In this document: one piece after another, positions 28,037 through 35,824 of the stretch
Numbering within the stretch: position 1 is the stretch's first letter
Layout: each line of letters opens with the position of its first letter
Source of the DNA: JBNKHH01 sp050290245
GTDB taxonomy: Bacteria > Pseudomonadota > Alphaproteobacteria > Rhodobacterales > Rhodobacteraceae
Assembly: GCA_050290245.1 (NCBI GenBank)
Contig: JBNKHH010000025.1
Location: 1 to 52,433, forward strand
Direction of reading: 5' to 3'
Length of the DNA stretch: 52,433 nt
Program-made: the position numbers and the translations under genes
Notes under the pieces: model-generated
The model's database searches: none
What the model saw: the letters and a program-made list of their open reading frames with translations, nothing else
Told to the model about the DNA's origin: nothing

Positions 28037-29118
28037 TCCGGTTGGAAAAACGCCCAATGCCGTCCAAGGCCTGGGCCTGGGCGACGCCGGTGGTGGCGGT
28101 GCTGGCGACGATGGTGGCTGGCGGTATCCTGTTTGCCTTTTTGGGCAAGGACCCGGTCGCGGCGATACGCACGATCTTCTGGGACCCGGTTTTTGGCGAG
28201 TTCGCCTCGTATTTCAGAGGCCAGCTCTTGGTGAAGGCAGGACCACTGATCCTGATTGCAGTTGGTCTGAGCCTTGGGTTCAAGGCAGGTATCTGGAACA
28301 TTGGGGCCGAGGGGCAGTACATCATTGGTGCGATTTGCGGTGCCGCGGTGGGGTTGGCGTTCTATCCGATTGAAGCGCGGTGGCTGGTGTTTCCCCTGAT
28401 GGTGATCGCGGGGGCACTGGGCGGGATGTTGTGGGCTATGATTCCCGGCATTTTGCGGACACGCTTCAACACGAACGAGATTCTGGTGTCCTTGCTGCTG
28501 GTCTATGTCGCCGAACAGATCCTTGCGTGGATGGCGCTTGGCCCCCTGCGCAATCCAGAAGGAGCGGGGTTTCCAGGATCGCGCAACCTGCGCCAGTATG
28601 AAGCGGCGGCAAATAACGAGCTGATCGCCGGTTCAGGGATGCATTGGGGCGTCGTGATGGCCCTGATCGCGGTGATCTTTGCCTATGTCTTGTTGTCGCG
28701 GCACATCATGGGATTCAACATCCGCCTGGCTGGTGAAAGCCCGCGGGCGGCAAGGTTTGCCGGGGTGAACCCGACGCGGCTGGTGCTGTTTTGCCTTGGA
28801 ACTTCAGGGGCTTTGGCCGGATTGGCCGGGCTGTTCGAGGTTGCAGGGCCAGCGGGACAGATCAGCATCGACTTTAACTCCGGCTATGGGTTCACGGCGA
28901 TTATCGTGGCGTTCCTGGGGCGGTTGCACCCGGTTGGCATTCTGCTGGCTGGGCTGTTGATGGCGCTGACCTATATCGGCGGCGAAGCGGCGCAGATGAC
29001 AATGGGCCTACCAGCGGCGGCGATCCAGGCATTCCAGGGGATGTTGCTGTTTTTCCTGCTGGGTTTTGATGTGTTGACGAATTTCCGGGTGAAGCTTGGC
29101 CGCGAGGTGGCGGCATGA
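28033..29118 (+). CDS. ABC transporter permease, nucleoside/purine type, first subunit
   Basis: A 361-residue inner-membrane permease of the BPD_transp_2 (branched-chain amino acid/ribose/nucleoside) type. Ten or so hydrophobic helices are visible. The segment IWNIGAEGQYIIGAICGAAVG (first 20 residues) and the cytoplasmic loop GESPRAARFAGVNPTRL are the family signatures of YufP/RnsC-like permeases. The ATG at 28033 is used because the residues before it in the same frame match nothing. It works as a heterodimer with the permease at 29259. The end overlaps a probable 46-codon gene by four bases. Confidence 0.94.
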   Translation: MIRLEKRPMPSKAWAWATPVVAVLATMVAGGILFAFLGKDPVAAIRTIFWDPVFGEFASYFRGQLLVKAGPLILIAVGLSLGFKAGIWNIGAEGQYIIGAICGAAVGLAFYPIEARWLVFPLMVIAGALGGMLWAMIPGILRTRFNTNEILVSLLLVYVAEQILAWMALGPLRNPEGAGFPGSRNLRQYEAAANNELIAGSGMHWGVVMALIAVIFAYVLLSRHIMGFNIRLAGESPRAARFAGVNPTRLVLFCLGTSGALAGLAGLFEVAGPAGQISIDFNSGYGFTAIIVAFLGRLHPVGILLAGLLMALTYIGGEAAQMTMGLPAAAIQAFQGMLLFFLLGFDVLTNFRVKLGREVAA

Positions 29119-29255
29119 GGGAATCGCCTGTTAACATTGGCGGAACGCGGCATCAGGCGGTGTCTGCAGAGTGTCTGCAATACGTGTGGTGTCTGCCGGA
29201 CCCTGAAACATGGAATGCCGGAAATGACACGGCGTTCTGGCAAGGAGGGCGTTAA
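29115..29255 (+). CDS. Probable small protein (46 aa) between the two permease genes
   Basis: The ATG at 29115 overlaps the upstream permease stop (ATGA), and the TAA at 29253 lies 3 nt before the ATG of the next permease. The frame thus fills the only noncoding gap of the transporter set exactly. The product (begins MRESPVNIGGTRHQ, ends DTAFWQGGR) has three Trp and two Cys in 46 residues and no membrane segment. The last codons (CAA GGA GGG) make the ribosome site of the next gene. Third-position GC is only about 57 percent by my count, lower than in the neighbours. Also present are three copies of GTGTCTGC (29160, 29171, 29189). Function unknown. Confidence 0.5.
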   Translation: MRESPVNIGGTRHQAVSAECLQYVWCLPDPETWNAGNDTAFWQGGR

Positions 29256-29258
29256 GCG

Positions 29259-30176
29259 ATGGTTATCGGCTCAATCGACGTTGTCGTCCTGATCGCCTCG
29301 CTGATGGTGGCATCGACGCCGATCCTGCTGGCGGCCATGGGAGAACTGGTGGTCGAGAAATCGGGAGTTCTGAACCTGGGTGTCGAGGGCATGATGATCG
29401 TGGGCGCGATCAGCGGGTTCATCGTGGCGGTGGAAACGGGGTCGCCAACCCTGGGGTTCATTTCCGCCGCAGTGGGAGCGGCAATTCTTTCGGCCCTGTT
29501 CGCGCTCTTGACGCTGGTGTTCCTGTCGAACCAGGTGGCGACAGGACTGGGATTGACGATGTTCGGTCTCGGGGTCTCGTCGCTGATGGGGCAGGGGTAC
29601 AATGGAATACGGCCTCCGCCATCGCCGAAAGTCTCTATTCCTGGGCTTTCGGATATTCCGGTCTTTGGTTTGCACCCGGTGGTCTATCTGTCGCTGGTGC
29701 TGGTTGCGGTGCTTTGGTGGTTCCTCAGGTCGACCCGACCGGGGCTTATCCTGCGGGCCGTGGGTGAGAGCCACGAAGCGGCGCACGCCCTAGGTTATTC
29801 CGTCATCGGAACGCGGTTTGCGGCGATCCTGTTCGGGGGGGCCTGTGCAGGTCTGGGCGGGGCTTTCCTGAGCCTAGTTATCGTGCCGCAATGGACCGAA
29901 GGGATGACGGCAGGGCGCGGCTGGATCGCTCTGGCCATCGTGGTTTTCGCAAGCTGGAGGGCGGGTCGCGTTTTGCTGGGCGCCTATCTGTTCGGCGGGG
30001 TTACGGTGTTGCAGCTGAATCTGCAGGCGGCGGGGATCGCAATACCTGTGGAGCTCTTGTCCATGTCGCCCTACCTGATAACGATCCTCGTACTTGTCAT
30101 CATCTCGTCCGACCGGCGGCGGGCTGCAGCCAATGCGCCCGCGTCGCTTGGGCGATCTTTTCATGCCTCGAGCTGA
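29259..30176 (+). CDS. ABC transporter permease, nucleoside/purine type, second subunit
   Basis: A 305-residue permease, the shorter partner of the pair. Typical segments are the N-terminal helix with LMVASTPILLAAMGELVVEK, the conserved VLNLGVEGMMIVGAI and the cytoplasmic coupling loop ILRAVGESHEAAHALGYS. The next helices GACAGLGGAFLSLV and GWIALAIVVFASW are usual for YufQ/RnsD-like proteins. GGAGGG lies 8 nt upstream. Together with the first permease, ATPase and binding protein it completes a nucleoside-type importer. Confidence 0.94.
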   Translation: MVIGSIDVVVLIASLMVASTPILLAAMGELVVEKSGVLNLGVEGMMIVGAISGFIVAVETGSPTLGFISAAVGAAILSALFALLTLVFLSNQVATGLGLTMFGLGVSSLMGQGYNGIRPPPSPKVSIPGLSDIPVFGLHPVVYLSLVLVAVLWWFLRSTRPGLILRAVGESHEAAHALGYSVIGTRFAAILFGGACAGLGGAFLSLVIVPQWTEGMTAGRGWIALAIVVFASWRAGRVLLGAYLFGGVTVLQLNLQAAGIAIPVELLSMSPYLITILVLVIISSDRRRAAANAPASLGRSFHASS

Positions 30177-30207
30177 GGCGGTTCGTAACACCAATGGGGA
30201 GTTAAAA

Positions 30208-31281
30208 ATGAAAAAACGTACATTCCTGGCTTCGGCCGCAGCTTTGTTGCTGGCGGCGGGCGGAGCCCAGGCGCAGGATCCGGTCAAGGTCGGGTTCATC
30301 TTTGTGGGTCCGATCGGCGATGGCGGCTGGACCTACGAACACAACCAGGGCCGTCTGGCCGTGGAAGAGCACTTCGGCGACAAGGTTGAGACCATCTACC
30401 AGGAGAGCGTGCCCGAGGGTGCGGATGCTGAGCGGGCGCTGACGCAGATGGCGCTTCAGGGTGCGGACCTGATCTTTACGACCTCGTTCGGGTACATGGA
30501 TCCGACGATCAACGTGGCGGCAAAGTTTCCGAACGTGAAGTTCGAACATGCGACGGGGTACAAGACCGCGCCGAACGTGGGTGTCTATTCGGCGCGTTTC
30601 TATGAGGGCCGGGCGGTGCAAGGCCATATCGCTGGCCGGATGACCAAGACGAACAAGATCGGATACATCGCATCGTTCCCGATCCCCGAAGTGATCCGTG
30701 GCATCAACAGCGCCTATATCCATGCCAAGAAGGTGAACCCGGATGTCGAGTTCAGCGTGATCTGGGCCTATACCTGGTTCGATCCGGCGAAAGAGGCCGA
30801 TGCGGCCAAGGCACTGATCGAGCAGGGGGCGGACGTGATCCTGCAGCACACCGACTCGACCGCGCCGCAGGCGGCTGCTGCCGAGGCGGGGAACGTGATC
30901 ACCTTTGGTCAGGCGTCTGACATGGGTGAGTATGCGCCGATGCCGCGCGTGTCGTCGATTATCGACAACTGGGCGCCCTATTACATTGCCCGCACTCAGG
31001 CCGTCATGGATGGTTCCTGGGAAAGCGACAACACATGGGACGGAATTGGCGCCGGTATGGTCGGGATCGGTGAGATCAGCGACGCGGTGCCCGCCGATGT
31101 AAAGGCCGAGGCGCTGGCGCTGAAGGAGGCCATCGCCAATGGTTCGTACCATCCGTTCACCGGCCCACTGAAAAAGCAGGACGGCAGCGATTGGCTTGCC
31201 GAGGGCGAAGAGGCCGATGACGGCACCCTGGCCGGCATGGGGTTCTATGTGGAAGGCATCACCGGCGACATCCCGAACTGA
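30208..31281 (+). CDS. BMP-family periplasmic binding protein (nucleoside/purine)
   Basis: A 357-residue substrate-binding protein. Residues 1-22 (MKKRTFLASAAALLLAAGGA, then QA) are a Sec signal peptide cleaved after AQA; no lipobox Cys is present, so it is soluble in the periplasm unlike many Bmp lipoproteins. The mature part begins with VKVGFIFVGPIGDGGWTYEH, the family signature, and contains GADLIFTTSFGYMDPT, IPEVIRGINSAY and IWAYTWFDPAKE. In characterised relatives the corresponding Phe and Asp residues bind the nucleobase. GGGGAG precedes the ATG at 30208. Closing the xdhABC-transporter operon, it probably binds purine bases or nucleosides; the exact ligand is an inference. Confidence 0.93.
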   Translation: MKKRTFLASAAALLLAAGGAQAQDPVKVGFIFVGPIGDGGWTYEHNQGRLAVEEHFGDKVETIYQESVPEGADAERALTQMALQGADLIFTTSFGYMDPTINVAAKFPNVKFEHATGYKTAPNVGVYSARFYEGRAVQGHIAGRMTKTNKIGYIASFPIPEVIRGINSAYIHAKKVNPDVEFSVIWAYTWFDPAKEADAAKALIEQGADVILQHTDSTAPQAAAAEAGNVITFGQASDMGEYAPMPRVSSIIDNWAPYYIARTQAVMDGSWESDNTWDGIGAGMVGIGEISDAVPADVKAEALALKEAIANGSYHPFTGPLKKQDGSDWLAEGEEADDGTLAGMGFYVEGITGDIPN

Positions 31282-31302
31282 TTGCCCTGACTCAGGGATT
31301 GG

Positions 31303-31340
31303 AAAGGCCGCCTCCGGGCGGCCTTTGACTTTTTCGCTTT
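31303..31340 (+). terminator. Rho-independent terminator of the xdh-transporter operon
   Basis: AAAGGCCGCC (31303-31312), tetraloop TCCG, GGCGGCCTTT (31317-31326), followed by GACTTTTTCGCTTTT. A perfect 10-bp stem and T-rich tail after the binding-protein stop. Confidence 0.92.
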
Positions 31341-31379
31341 TGGCTGGCCTAGTCGCGCAAAGATAAATGGGAGGGTGTC

Positions 31380-32303
31380 ATGAAGACGATCAGCGGCAAG
31401 CCGGTCAGCCGGTACAGTTTCGGTACCATGCAATTTGGCAGCAATGCGGACGAGGCGGCAAGCGCCGCGCTGTACGGGGCCTGTCGGGAAGCGGGGATCA
31501 ATTTCTTTGACACCGCCTACGGCTATAACGAGGGCGCGGCTGAGCGTATCCTTGGAGACCTTTCGCGGGGCGAGCGGGACGATGTGTTCATCGCGACCAA
31601 GTGCGGCGGGTCGAACGTGGCAAAGCCCGAAGTGGTTCACGCCGAGTTTGCCGAGAGCCGCGAGCGGCTGGGGCTGGAGACGGTCGATCTTTTGTATATC
31701 CACCAATGGGATCCGGTCACTCCGCTGGAGGAGTCGCTGGGGGCGCTTGCGGGATACGTGGAGAGCGGGGCGGTGCGCCATGTGGGCGTGTCAAATTTTG
31801 CGGCCTGGCAGGTGATGAAGGCGCAGGGGATCGCGCGGGACCTGGGGTTCACGATCACGGCCCTGCAGCCGATGTACAACCTGGTGAAGCGCCAGGCCGA
31901 GGTCGAGATCCTTCCGATGGCCATGTCGGAAGGGTTTGCCGTCTGTCCCTATTCGCCGCTTGGGGGCGGGTTGCTGACCGGCAAGTATGCCTCGGGTGCC
32001 GGTGGACGTTTGAAGGACGTCCAGATGTATGCGGCACGCTATGCGCCCGAGTGGATGCACCAGGCTGCGACCGACCTGGCTAGGCTGGCAGCCGAAGCAG
32101 GGGTTCATCCCGCGACGCTTGCGGTGGCGTGGGTAGCCCGGCATCCGGGGGTCTGGGGGCCGATTACCTCAGCACGGTCAGTGGAACAGCTGACGCCGTC
32201 GCTGGATGCGATCAGCTTTGAGATGGACGACGACCTATATGACGCCGTCTCGGCTTTGACGCCGACACCGCCTCCGGCCAACGACCGGTTGGAAGAGGCC
32301 TAG
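31380..32303 (+). CDS. Aldo/keto reductase
   Basis: A 307-residue NADP(H)-dependent oxidoreductase with the (beta/alpha)8 barrel tetrad: Asp and Tyr in FFDTAYGYNEG, Lys in FIATKCGG and His in LLYIHQWDP. Cofactor-binding elements VRHVGVSNF and YSPLGGGLLTGKY are present, as is the GPITSARSVEQL segment near the end that holds the 2'-phosphate of NADPH. Compared with usual AKRs it is short at the C-terminus. GGGAGG is 5 nt before the ATG. Its stop shares a CTAG with the convergent Hint gene. The physiological carbonyl substrate cannot be told. Confidence 0.93.
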   Translation: MKTISGKPVSRYSFGTMQFGSNADEAASAALYGACREAGINFFDTAYGYNEGAAERILGDLSRGERDDVFIATKCGGSNVAKPEVVHAEFAESRERLGLETVDLLYIHQWDPVTPLEESLGALAGYVESGAVRHVGVSNFAAWQVMKAQGIARDLGFTITALQPMYNLVKRQAEVEILPMAMSEGFAVCPYSPLGGGLLTGKYASGAGGRLKDVQMYAARYAPEWMHQAATDLARLAAEAGVHPATLAVAWVARHPGVWGPITSARSVEQLTPSLDAISFEMDDDLYDAVSALTPTPPPANDRLEEA

Positions 32304-32929
32304 GCGAAGTCGGGCGTGTAGGAGACGCGCTCGCGCAGCTTGTAGCGCGGGGCAGGATAGTCGGCGAACTTGGGTCCGAGTTCGGGGAAGGTTTCGCGCA
32401 ACTCGCTGCGGACCGATTTCGGGACATCAACGAGTGTGTCTTCGGAGGGCGTGAAACTTTCGACCGGGAGGCCGTTGGCGCAAAAGACCTGCGGCGTGTC
32501 GAAGACGATATTGTAATAGGTGACCTCGGCCGCCTGGGTGTCGCCGAGGTCGAGGCCGGTAACATCGCGCGCGGGGACGAGGCAGTTTTCGGTGTCGTCC
32601 TCGTCATCCAGGCGCCAGCCGGGGATCAGAAGGCGATGTGCGCCACCGACCATCAGGGTCTTTTTCGGCATCATCGGGCCGATGGCGCGCGGAGCCAGGG
32701 CAACGGGCGCCAGCGAGGGATCGGCGGCCAGTTCCGAGGTTGTTACGGTGCGGGTCCAGATCATGCGGACCGGTTGTAGCCCGTTGTCGCGGGTCACGAT
32801 CAGATCGCCGACGCGAAGGAATTCGACCCGGCGTTCACCGCAAGGCGTGCGCAGGTTCGCCCCGGCGCACAATCCGGTGGCGCCAGCCTTGGCGATTTCG
32901 CCGTCGGTGATGTTGGTGACCATGGTCAT
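32300..32929 (-). CDS. Hint-domain (Hedgehog/intein-like) protein
   Basis: A 209-residue protein with the start of a Hint fold: TGLCAGANLRTPCGERRVEF then LRVGDLIVTRDNGLQPVRMI, which is the intein-block-A-like opening and the VGDLV strand. Further on, GGAHRLLIPG supplies the His of block B (TxxH-like). Such stand-alone Hint proteins are frequent in Rhodobacteraceae, often linked to secreted RTX-like proteins, and their target is unknown. I used the ATG at 32929 with GAGG at 7 nt; the frame stays open to 32971 without a family match. The 204 nt upstream are AT-rich with several inverted repeats. Confidence 0.82.
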   Translation of the reverse strand: MTMVTNITDGEIAKAGATGLCAGANLRTPCGERRVEFLRVGDLIVTRDNGLQPVRMIWTRTVTTSELAADPSLAPVALAPRAIGPMMPKKTLMVGGAHRLLIPGWRLDDEDDTENCLVPARDVTGLDLGDTQAAEVTYYNIVFDTPQVFCANGLPVESFTPSEDTLVDVPKSVRSELRETFPELGPKFADYPAPRYKLRERVSYTPDFA

Positions 32930-33040
32930 GGATCGGCCTCGTCCCGCAAAAATGTCCCGAAATCCACCCATCCAATGAAATGTGTCCGAATTAGGGACAC
33001 CCGATGGAGAATCCGAGATCCGGTCACATTGTCGAAGTTA

Positions 33041-33063
33041 ATTGTTCGAAAAATGTGAACAAT
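33041..33063. promoter_or_regulatory. Inverted repeat upstream of the Hint gene (possible operator)
   Basis: ATTGTTC (33041-33047), nine bases, GAACAAT (33057-33063). A second, overlapping pairing is GGTCACATT (33022-33030) with AATGTGAAC (33052-33060), 8 of 9 positions. The arms lie in an AT-rich stretch (32930-33133) otherwise without a gene, 112 nt before the Hint start. Binding protein unknown. Confidence 0.4.
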
Positions 33064-33133
33064 CACCGCAGTGCCAAAGGAATAGGCACAAATCTAAAGA
33101 TAGTCTTGTAAACAATCGCGAGGGGTCGACGAC

Positions 33134-33832
33134 CTAGTTGGCCGAGCCATGGTCAAAGGCACCGGTGCGCAGGAAAGTCAGGACCTGGCCGATGACATCG
33201 GCGCTGAACATCATGAAGGTATGGGTCACGGGGAGCGTGATATGGTCTTTCATGCCCTCGAGCCGTGTGCTTGCGACCGAGACCTTGCCATCGTCGTCGC
33301 CGGGGATCAGCTCGGAAAACACCGGGTTCAGTGACTGATTTCCGGCGACGACGCCAAGTTCGAAGTCGGCCGGGCCGAGTTGTCGGGGTAGGCTGTCCGG
33401 GCCGGTGCCAAGTTGCATGCCCGCCGGGCCGTTGATCCATTCGAAGGGCGCGAGATCGCCGAGTTCATCGACCAGTTCAGACCCCTGGTTGGGCGGGCCA
33501 AGCATCACGACACGGCCGATATTTCCGGGTCGGTGGTCGCGCAGCCATTCGCGCAGCAAGATGCCGCCCATTGAGTGGGTGACGAAATGAACGGTCTGGT
33601 CACCGCACACCTTGAAAGCATCGGGAAGCGTGTTCTCGGCCAGGACCTGAACCCGTTTCTCGGTTGAGGGGTATTCGGGGTTCACAACCGTGTAACCCGC
33701 GCGGTCCAGGGCGAATTCGAGGACGGACATCGAGGCGTCGGTACGCGCCAGGCCGTGCAGGAGAACGACGCAGTCAGCCTGGGCGAGGCCGGGCAGGCAA
33801 GACAGGGCGATCGTGGTCAGAACGCGGCGCAT
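33134..33832 (-). CDS. Exported alpha/beta hydrolase (lipase/triacylglycerol-lipase-like)
   Basis: A 232-residue protein with a Sec signal peptide (MRRVLTTIALSCLPGLAQA) cleaved before DC. The mature part has the oxyanion motif VVLLHGLAR, the nucleophile elbow VTHSMGGILLREW (GxSxG-like THSMGG), and a His close to the C-terminus in LPVTHTFMM; the acidic residue is probably in PGDDDGKVS. Together they form an alpha/beta hydrolase triad of the lipase class 2 or esterase type. The frame is open further upstream to 33973, but that part is antisense to pyrF, so the ATG at 33832 is preferred. Substrate not known. Confidence 0.85.
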   Translation of the reverse strand: MRRVLTTIALSCLPGLAQADCVVLLHGLARTDASMSVLEFALDRAGYTVVNPEYPSTEKRVQVLAENTLPDAFKVCGDQTVHFVTHSMGGILLREWLRDHRPGNIGRVVMLGPPNQGSELVDELGDLAPFEWINGPAGMQLGTGPDSLPRQLGPADFELGVVAGNQSLNPVFSELIPGDDDGKVSVASTRLEGMKDHITLPVTHTFMMFSADVIGQVLTFLRTGAFDHGSAN

Positions 33833-33869
33833 GTCCTTAAGATAGGTGCGATGCGCGCCGTCTGAAAGT

Positions 33870-34592
33870 CTAGCGATTGGGTTGGGCGGCCTGAGGGGAA
33901 TGCATTTCGGCGAGGATTTGCTGTACCGCCGCGCGGGGATCGGGCGCGCGGTGGATCGGGCGACCGACGACAACGTGGTCGGCCCCCTCGGCGATGGCCT
34001 CGGCGGGGGTCATCACGCGTTTCTGGTCCTGGAGATCGGCGCCTGCCGGTCGGACGCCTGGCGTGACGATGAGACGGTCCTTGGATTCAGGCAGGGCGCG
34101 GATGGCGCGGGCCTCTTGCGGCGAACAGATGATGCCATGGGCACCAGCCTCGAAAGCCCGGCCGGCACGTTCGACGACAAGGTCTGGGATGGCGCCGTCC
34201 TTGATCTGCGCGGCGTCGAGGTCGGCGCGGTCGAGCGACGTCAGGATGGTGACGGCGAGGATTTTCATGTCGCTATTGCCGGCGCCCTCGCGGGCGGCAC
34301 GGACGACGTGAGGGTCGCCGTGGACGGTCAGGAAATCGAGATCGAACTGAGCGAGGCCCCGGACAGCGTTTTCGATTGTGGCACCGATATCGAACAACTT
34401 CATATCCATGAAGATGCGTTTGCCGTGCTCGGCCTTGAGTTCATTGGCAAGTGCAAGACCGCCGCCTGTTAGCATCCCGAGGCCGATCTTGTAGAAACTG
34501 ACGCTGTCCCCGAGGCGGGAGGCGAGGTCGGCACCCTGCAATGCGTTCGGGACGTCGAGTGCGACGATCAGGCGGTCATCGGCTTGGGTCAT
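33870..34592 (-). CDS. pyrF: Orotidine 5'-phosphate decarboxylase
   Basis: A 240-residue TIM-barrel enzyme that decarboxylates OMP to UMP, the last step of de novo pyrimidine synthesis. The start LIVALDVPNALQGADLA has the family Asp of the LDV motif, RIFMDMKLFDIGATIENAV is the catalytic Lys-Asp segment in the form common in alphaproteobacteria, and LIVTPGVRP with VVGRPIHRAPDP binds the phosphate. The start is fixed by the N-terminal strand. A GC-rich hairpin ends directly before the ATG (34593-34621) with an AGGA in its loop as the only plausible ribosome site, so translation control is possible. Confidence 0.95.
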   Translation of the reverse strand: MTQADDRLIVALDVPNALQGADLASRLGDSVSFYKIGLGMLTGGGLALANELKAEHGKRIFMDMKLFDIGATIENAVRGLAQFDLDFLTVHGDPHVVRAAREGAGNSDMKILAVTILTSLDRADLDAAQIKDGAIPDLVVERAGRAFEAGAHGIICSPQEARAIRALPESKDRLIVTPGVRPAGADLQDQKRVMTPAEAIAEGADHVVVGRPIHRAPDPRAAVQQILAEMHSPQAAQPNR

Positions 34593-34621
34593 GGGGCGGG
34601 TCCTGTGGCTTGTCCCGCCCC
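34593..34621 (-). promoter_or_regulatory. pyrF: Hairpin abutting the pyrF start codon
   Basis: On the minus strand GGGGCGGG, a 13-nt loop with AGGA, and CCCGCCCC stand immediately before ATG. The stem is 8 GC pairs without mismatch. The AGGA lies 8 nt from the ATG, the correct ribosome spacing, so the Shine-Dalgarno is in the loop while its spacer is paired. It may also end transcription from the upstream DUF1330 gene, though no T run follows. Confidence 0.45.
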
Positions 34622-34654
34622 TGTTGCGTCAGAGACGACCGGAGGTCAAGCCGG

Positions 34655-34981
34655 TCATCCCGCCCTGAGATAGGGAATCGTGCCCGCGATGTCGGTATCG
34701 TCAATCACGCGAAAACGGCTGACGCTGCCTGCCTGCCGGGCCTTTCCGAAAGGCGCATATGCCGGATCTGCGGCGAAGGCATCGAGCGATGCACGGTCGG
34801 GAAACTCGATGATGGCGATGAGAGTGCTGGGCAGGGCAGCGCCCTCGAGGGTTTCGATGTTGCCGCTGCGGGCCAGATAGCGGCCGCCATGGCGGGCGAC
34901 CATGTCGTGCACCTCGGCGGCGTACTCGGGCACCCAGTTGTCATTGGTCACTTGGATATCGGCGATCAGGTAAACGCTCAT
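34655..34981 (-). CDS. DUF1330 family protein
   Basis: A 108-residue dimeric alpha/beta-barrel protein. The pattern is typical of DUF1330: YLIADIQVTN at the start, YAAEVHDMVARHGGRYLARSG in the middle and IIEFPDRASLDAFAADPAY after. The protein family has no settled reaction. The start ATG at 34981 has AAGGAGG at 6 nt; the longer frame upstream has no match. It is divergent from the HxlR-type regulator with two palindromes between them, so it is likely to be that regulator's target. Confidence 0.85.
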   Translation of the reverse strand: MSVYLIADIQVTNDNWVPEYAAEVHDMVARHGGRYLARSGNIETLEGAALPSTLIAIIEFPDRASLDAFAADPAYAPFGKARQAGSVSRFRVIDDTDIAGTIPYLRAG

Positions 34982-35060
34982 GTCATCCTCCTTGTCTGAT
35001 ACTGGGGCTAGCGTGCCGGGTTCGCCCGTGGGTGCGCTAGTCACGCATCTGTATCGGCGG

Positions 35061-35075
35061 GTACAGTTTCTGTAC
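35061..35075. promoter_or_regulatory. Palindrome 1 between DUF1330 and HxlR-type regulator genes
   Basis: GTACAG, spacer TTT, CTGTAC: a perfect dyad with a 3-nt spacer, 57 nt before the regulator ATG. Together with the next palindrome it shares an ACA...TGT core. It is a candidate operator for the divergent regulator. Confidence 0.5.
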
Positions 35076-35079
35076 TAGT

Positions 35080-35096
35080 GGCACACTATCTGTGCC
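35080..35096. promoter_or_regulatory. Palindrome 2 between DUF1330 and HxlR-type regulator genes
   Basis: GGCACA, spacer CTATC, TGTGCC: perfect 6-bp arms. It lies 35 nt before the regulator ATG and 4 nt after palindrome 1. Two dyads in tandem in a divergent promoter suggest an autoregulated repressor. Confidence 0.5.
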
Positions 35097-35131
35097 GTCT
35101 AACCTTGTGGGGCCTGAACAGGAGAAACCTC

Positions 35132-35824
35132 ATGGCTCAACCCAGCTACAAGCAGTTCTGTCCCGTCGCGATGGCAGCTGAAGTTCTATGCTCGCGCTGG
35201 ACACTTGTCCTGATGCGCGAGTTCATCGCGGGATCGACGCGGTTCAATGACCTGAGGCGCGGCGTACCCAAGATGTCGCCGTCGCTTTTGTCTCAGCGTC
35301 TCAAGGAGCTGGAAGAGGCAGGGATCGTCGCCAAACGGCCCATCCCCGGTGAACGGGGCGTTTTCGAATATCATCTGACGGACGCAGGACGGGATGTGCA
35401 GCCCGTTGTCGAGGCCATGGGTTTGTGGGGTCAGAAGTGGGTCGAGTCGACGCTTTCGCTCAAGAACCTCGATCCGTCCCTTCTGATGTGGGACATGAGG
35501 CGCAACCTGAACCCGGCGCCCCTGCCGAACAGAAGGGTTGTGATCGAGTTTCTGTACCATGACCTTCCGTCGTCAAAACGGCTGTGGTGGCTGGTCGTCG
35601 ATCCCGACGACGGAACTGACCTGTGCTGGTCCGATCCCGGATTCGATGTCGATCTTTATGTATCGACGGATCTGAGGACCATGACGGCCATATGGATGGG
35701 TCTGACAACCGTTGAACGGGAAAGAGACAGCATCGATCTGTCAGGCTCGCGGGAGGTCGCCGGTTCGATGCAGCGATGGCTGGGACTCAGCCCCTTCGCC
35801 GTTCAGTCAAAGCTGGTCTCTTGA
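35132..35824 (+). CDS. HxlR-type winged-helix transcriptional regulator with C-terminal domain
   Basis: A 230-residue protein. The N-terminal about 100 residues are an HxlR winged helix: YKQFCPVAMAAEVLCSRWTL (typical start with a Cys before the first helix), STRFNDLRRGVPKMSPSLLS and QRLKELEEAGIVAKRPIPGE. The Cys in KQFCPVA aligns with the redox-sensing Cys of YodB/HypR-type members, which is only suggestive. Residues 110-230 add a sterol-carrier-like C-terminal domain found in some HxlR proteins (VIEFLYHDLPSSKRLWWLVV). CAGGAG is 8 nt before the ATG at 35132. It probably regulates itself and the divergent DUF1330 gene through the two palindromes. Confidence 0.85.
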   Translation: MAQPSYKQFCPVAMAAEVLCSRWTLVLMREFIAGSTRFNDLRRGVPKMSPSLLSQRLKELEEAGIVAKRPIPGERGVFEYHLTDAGRDVQPVVEAMGLWGQKWVESTLSLKNLDPSLLMWDMRRNLNPAPLPNRRVVIEFLYHDLPSSKRLWWLVVDPDDGTDLCWSDPGFDVDLYVSTDLRTMTAIWMGLTTVERERDSIDLSGSREVAGSMQRWLGLSPFAVQSKLVS

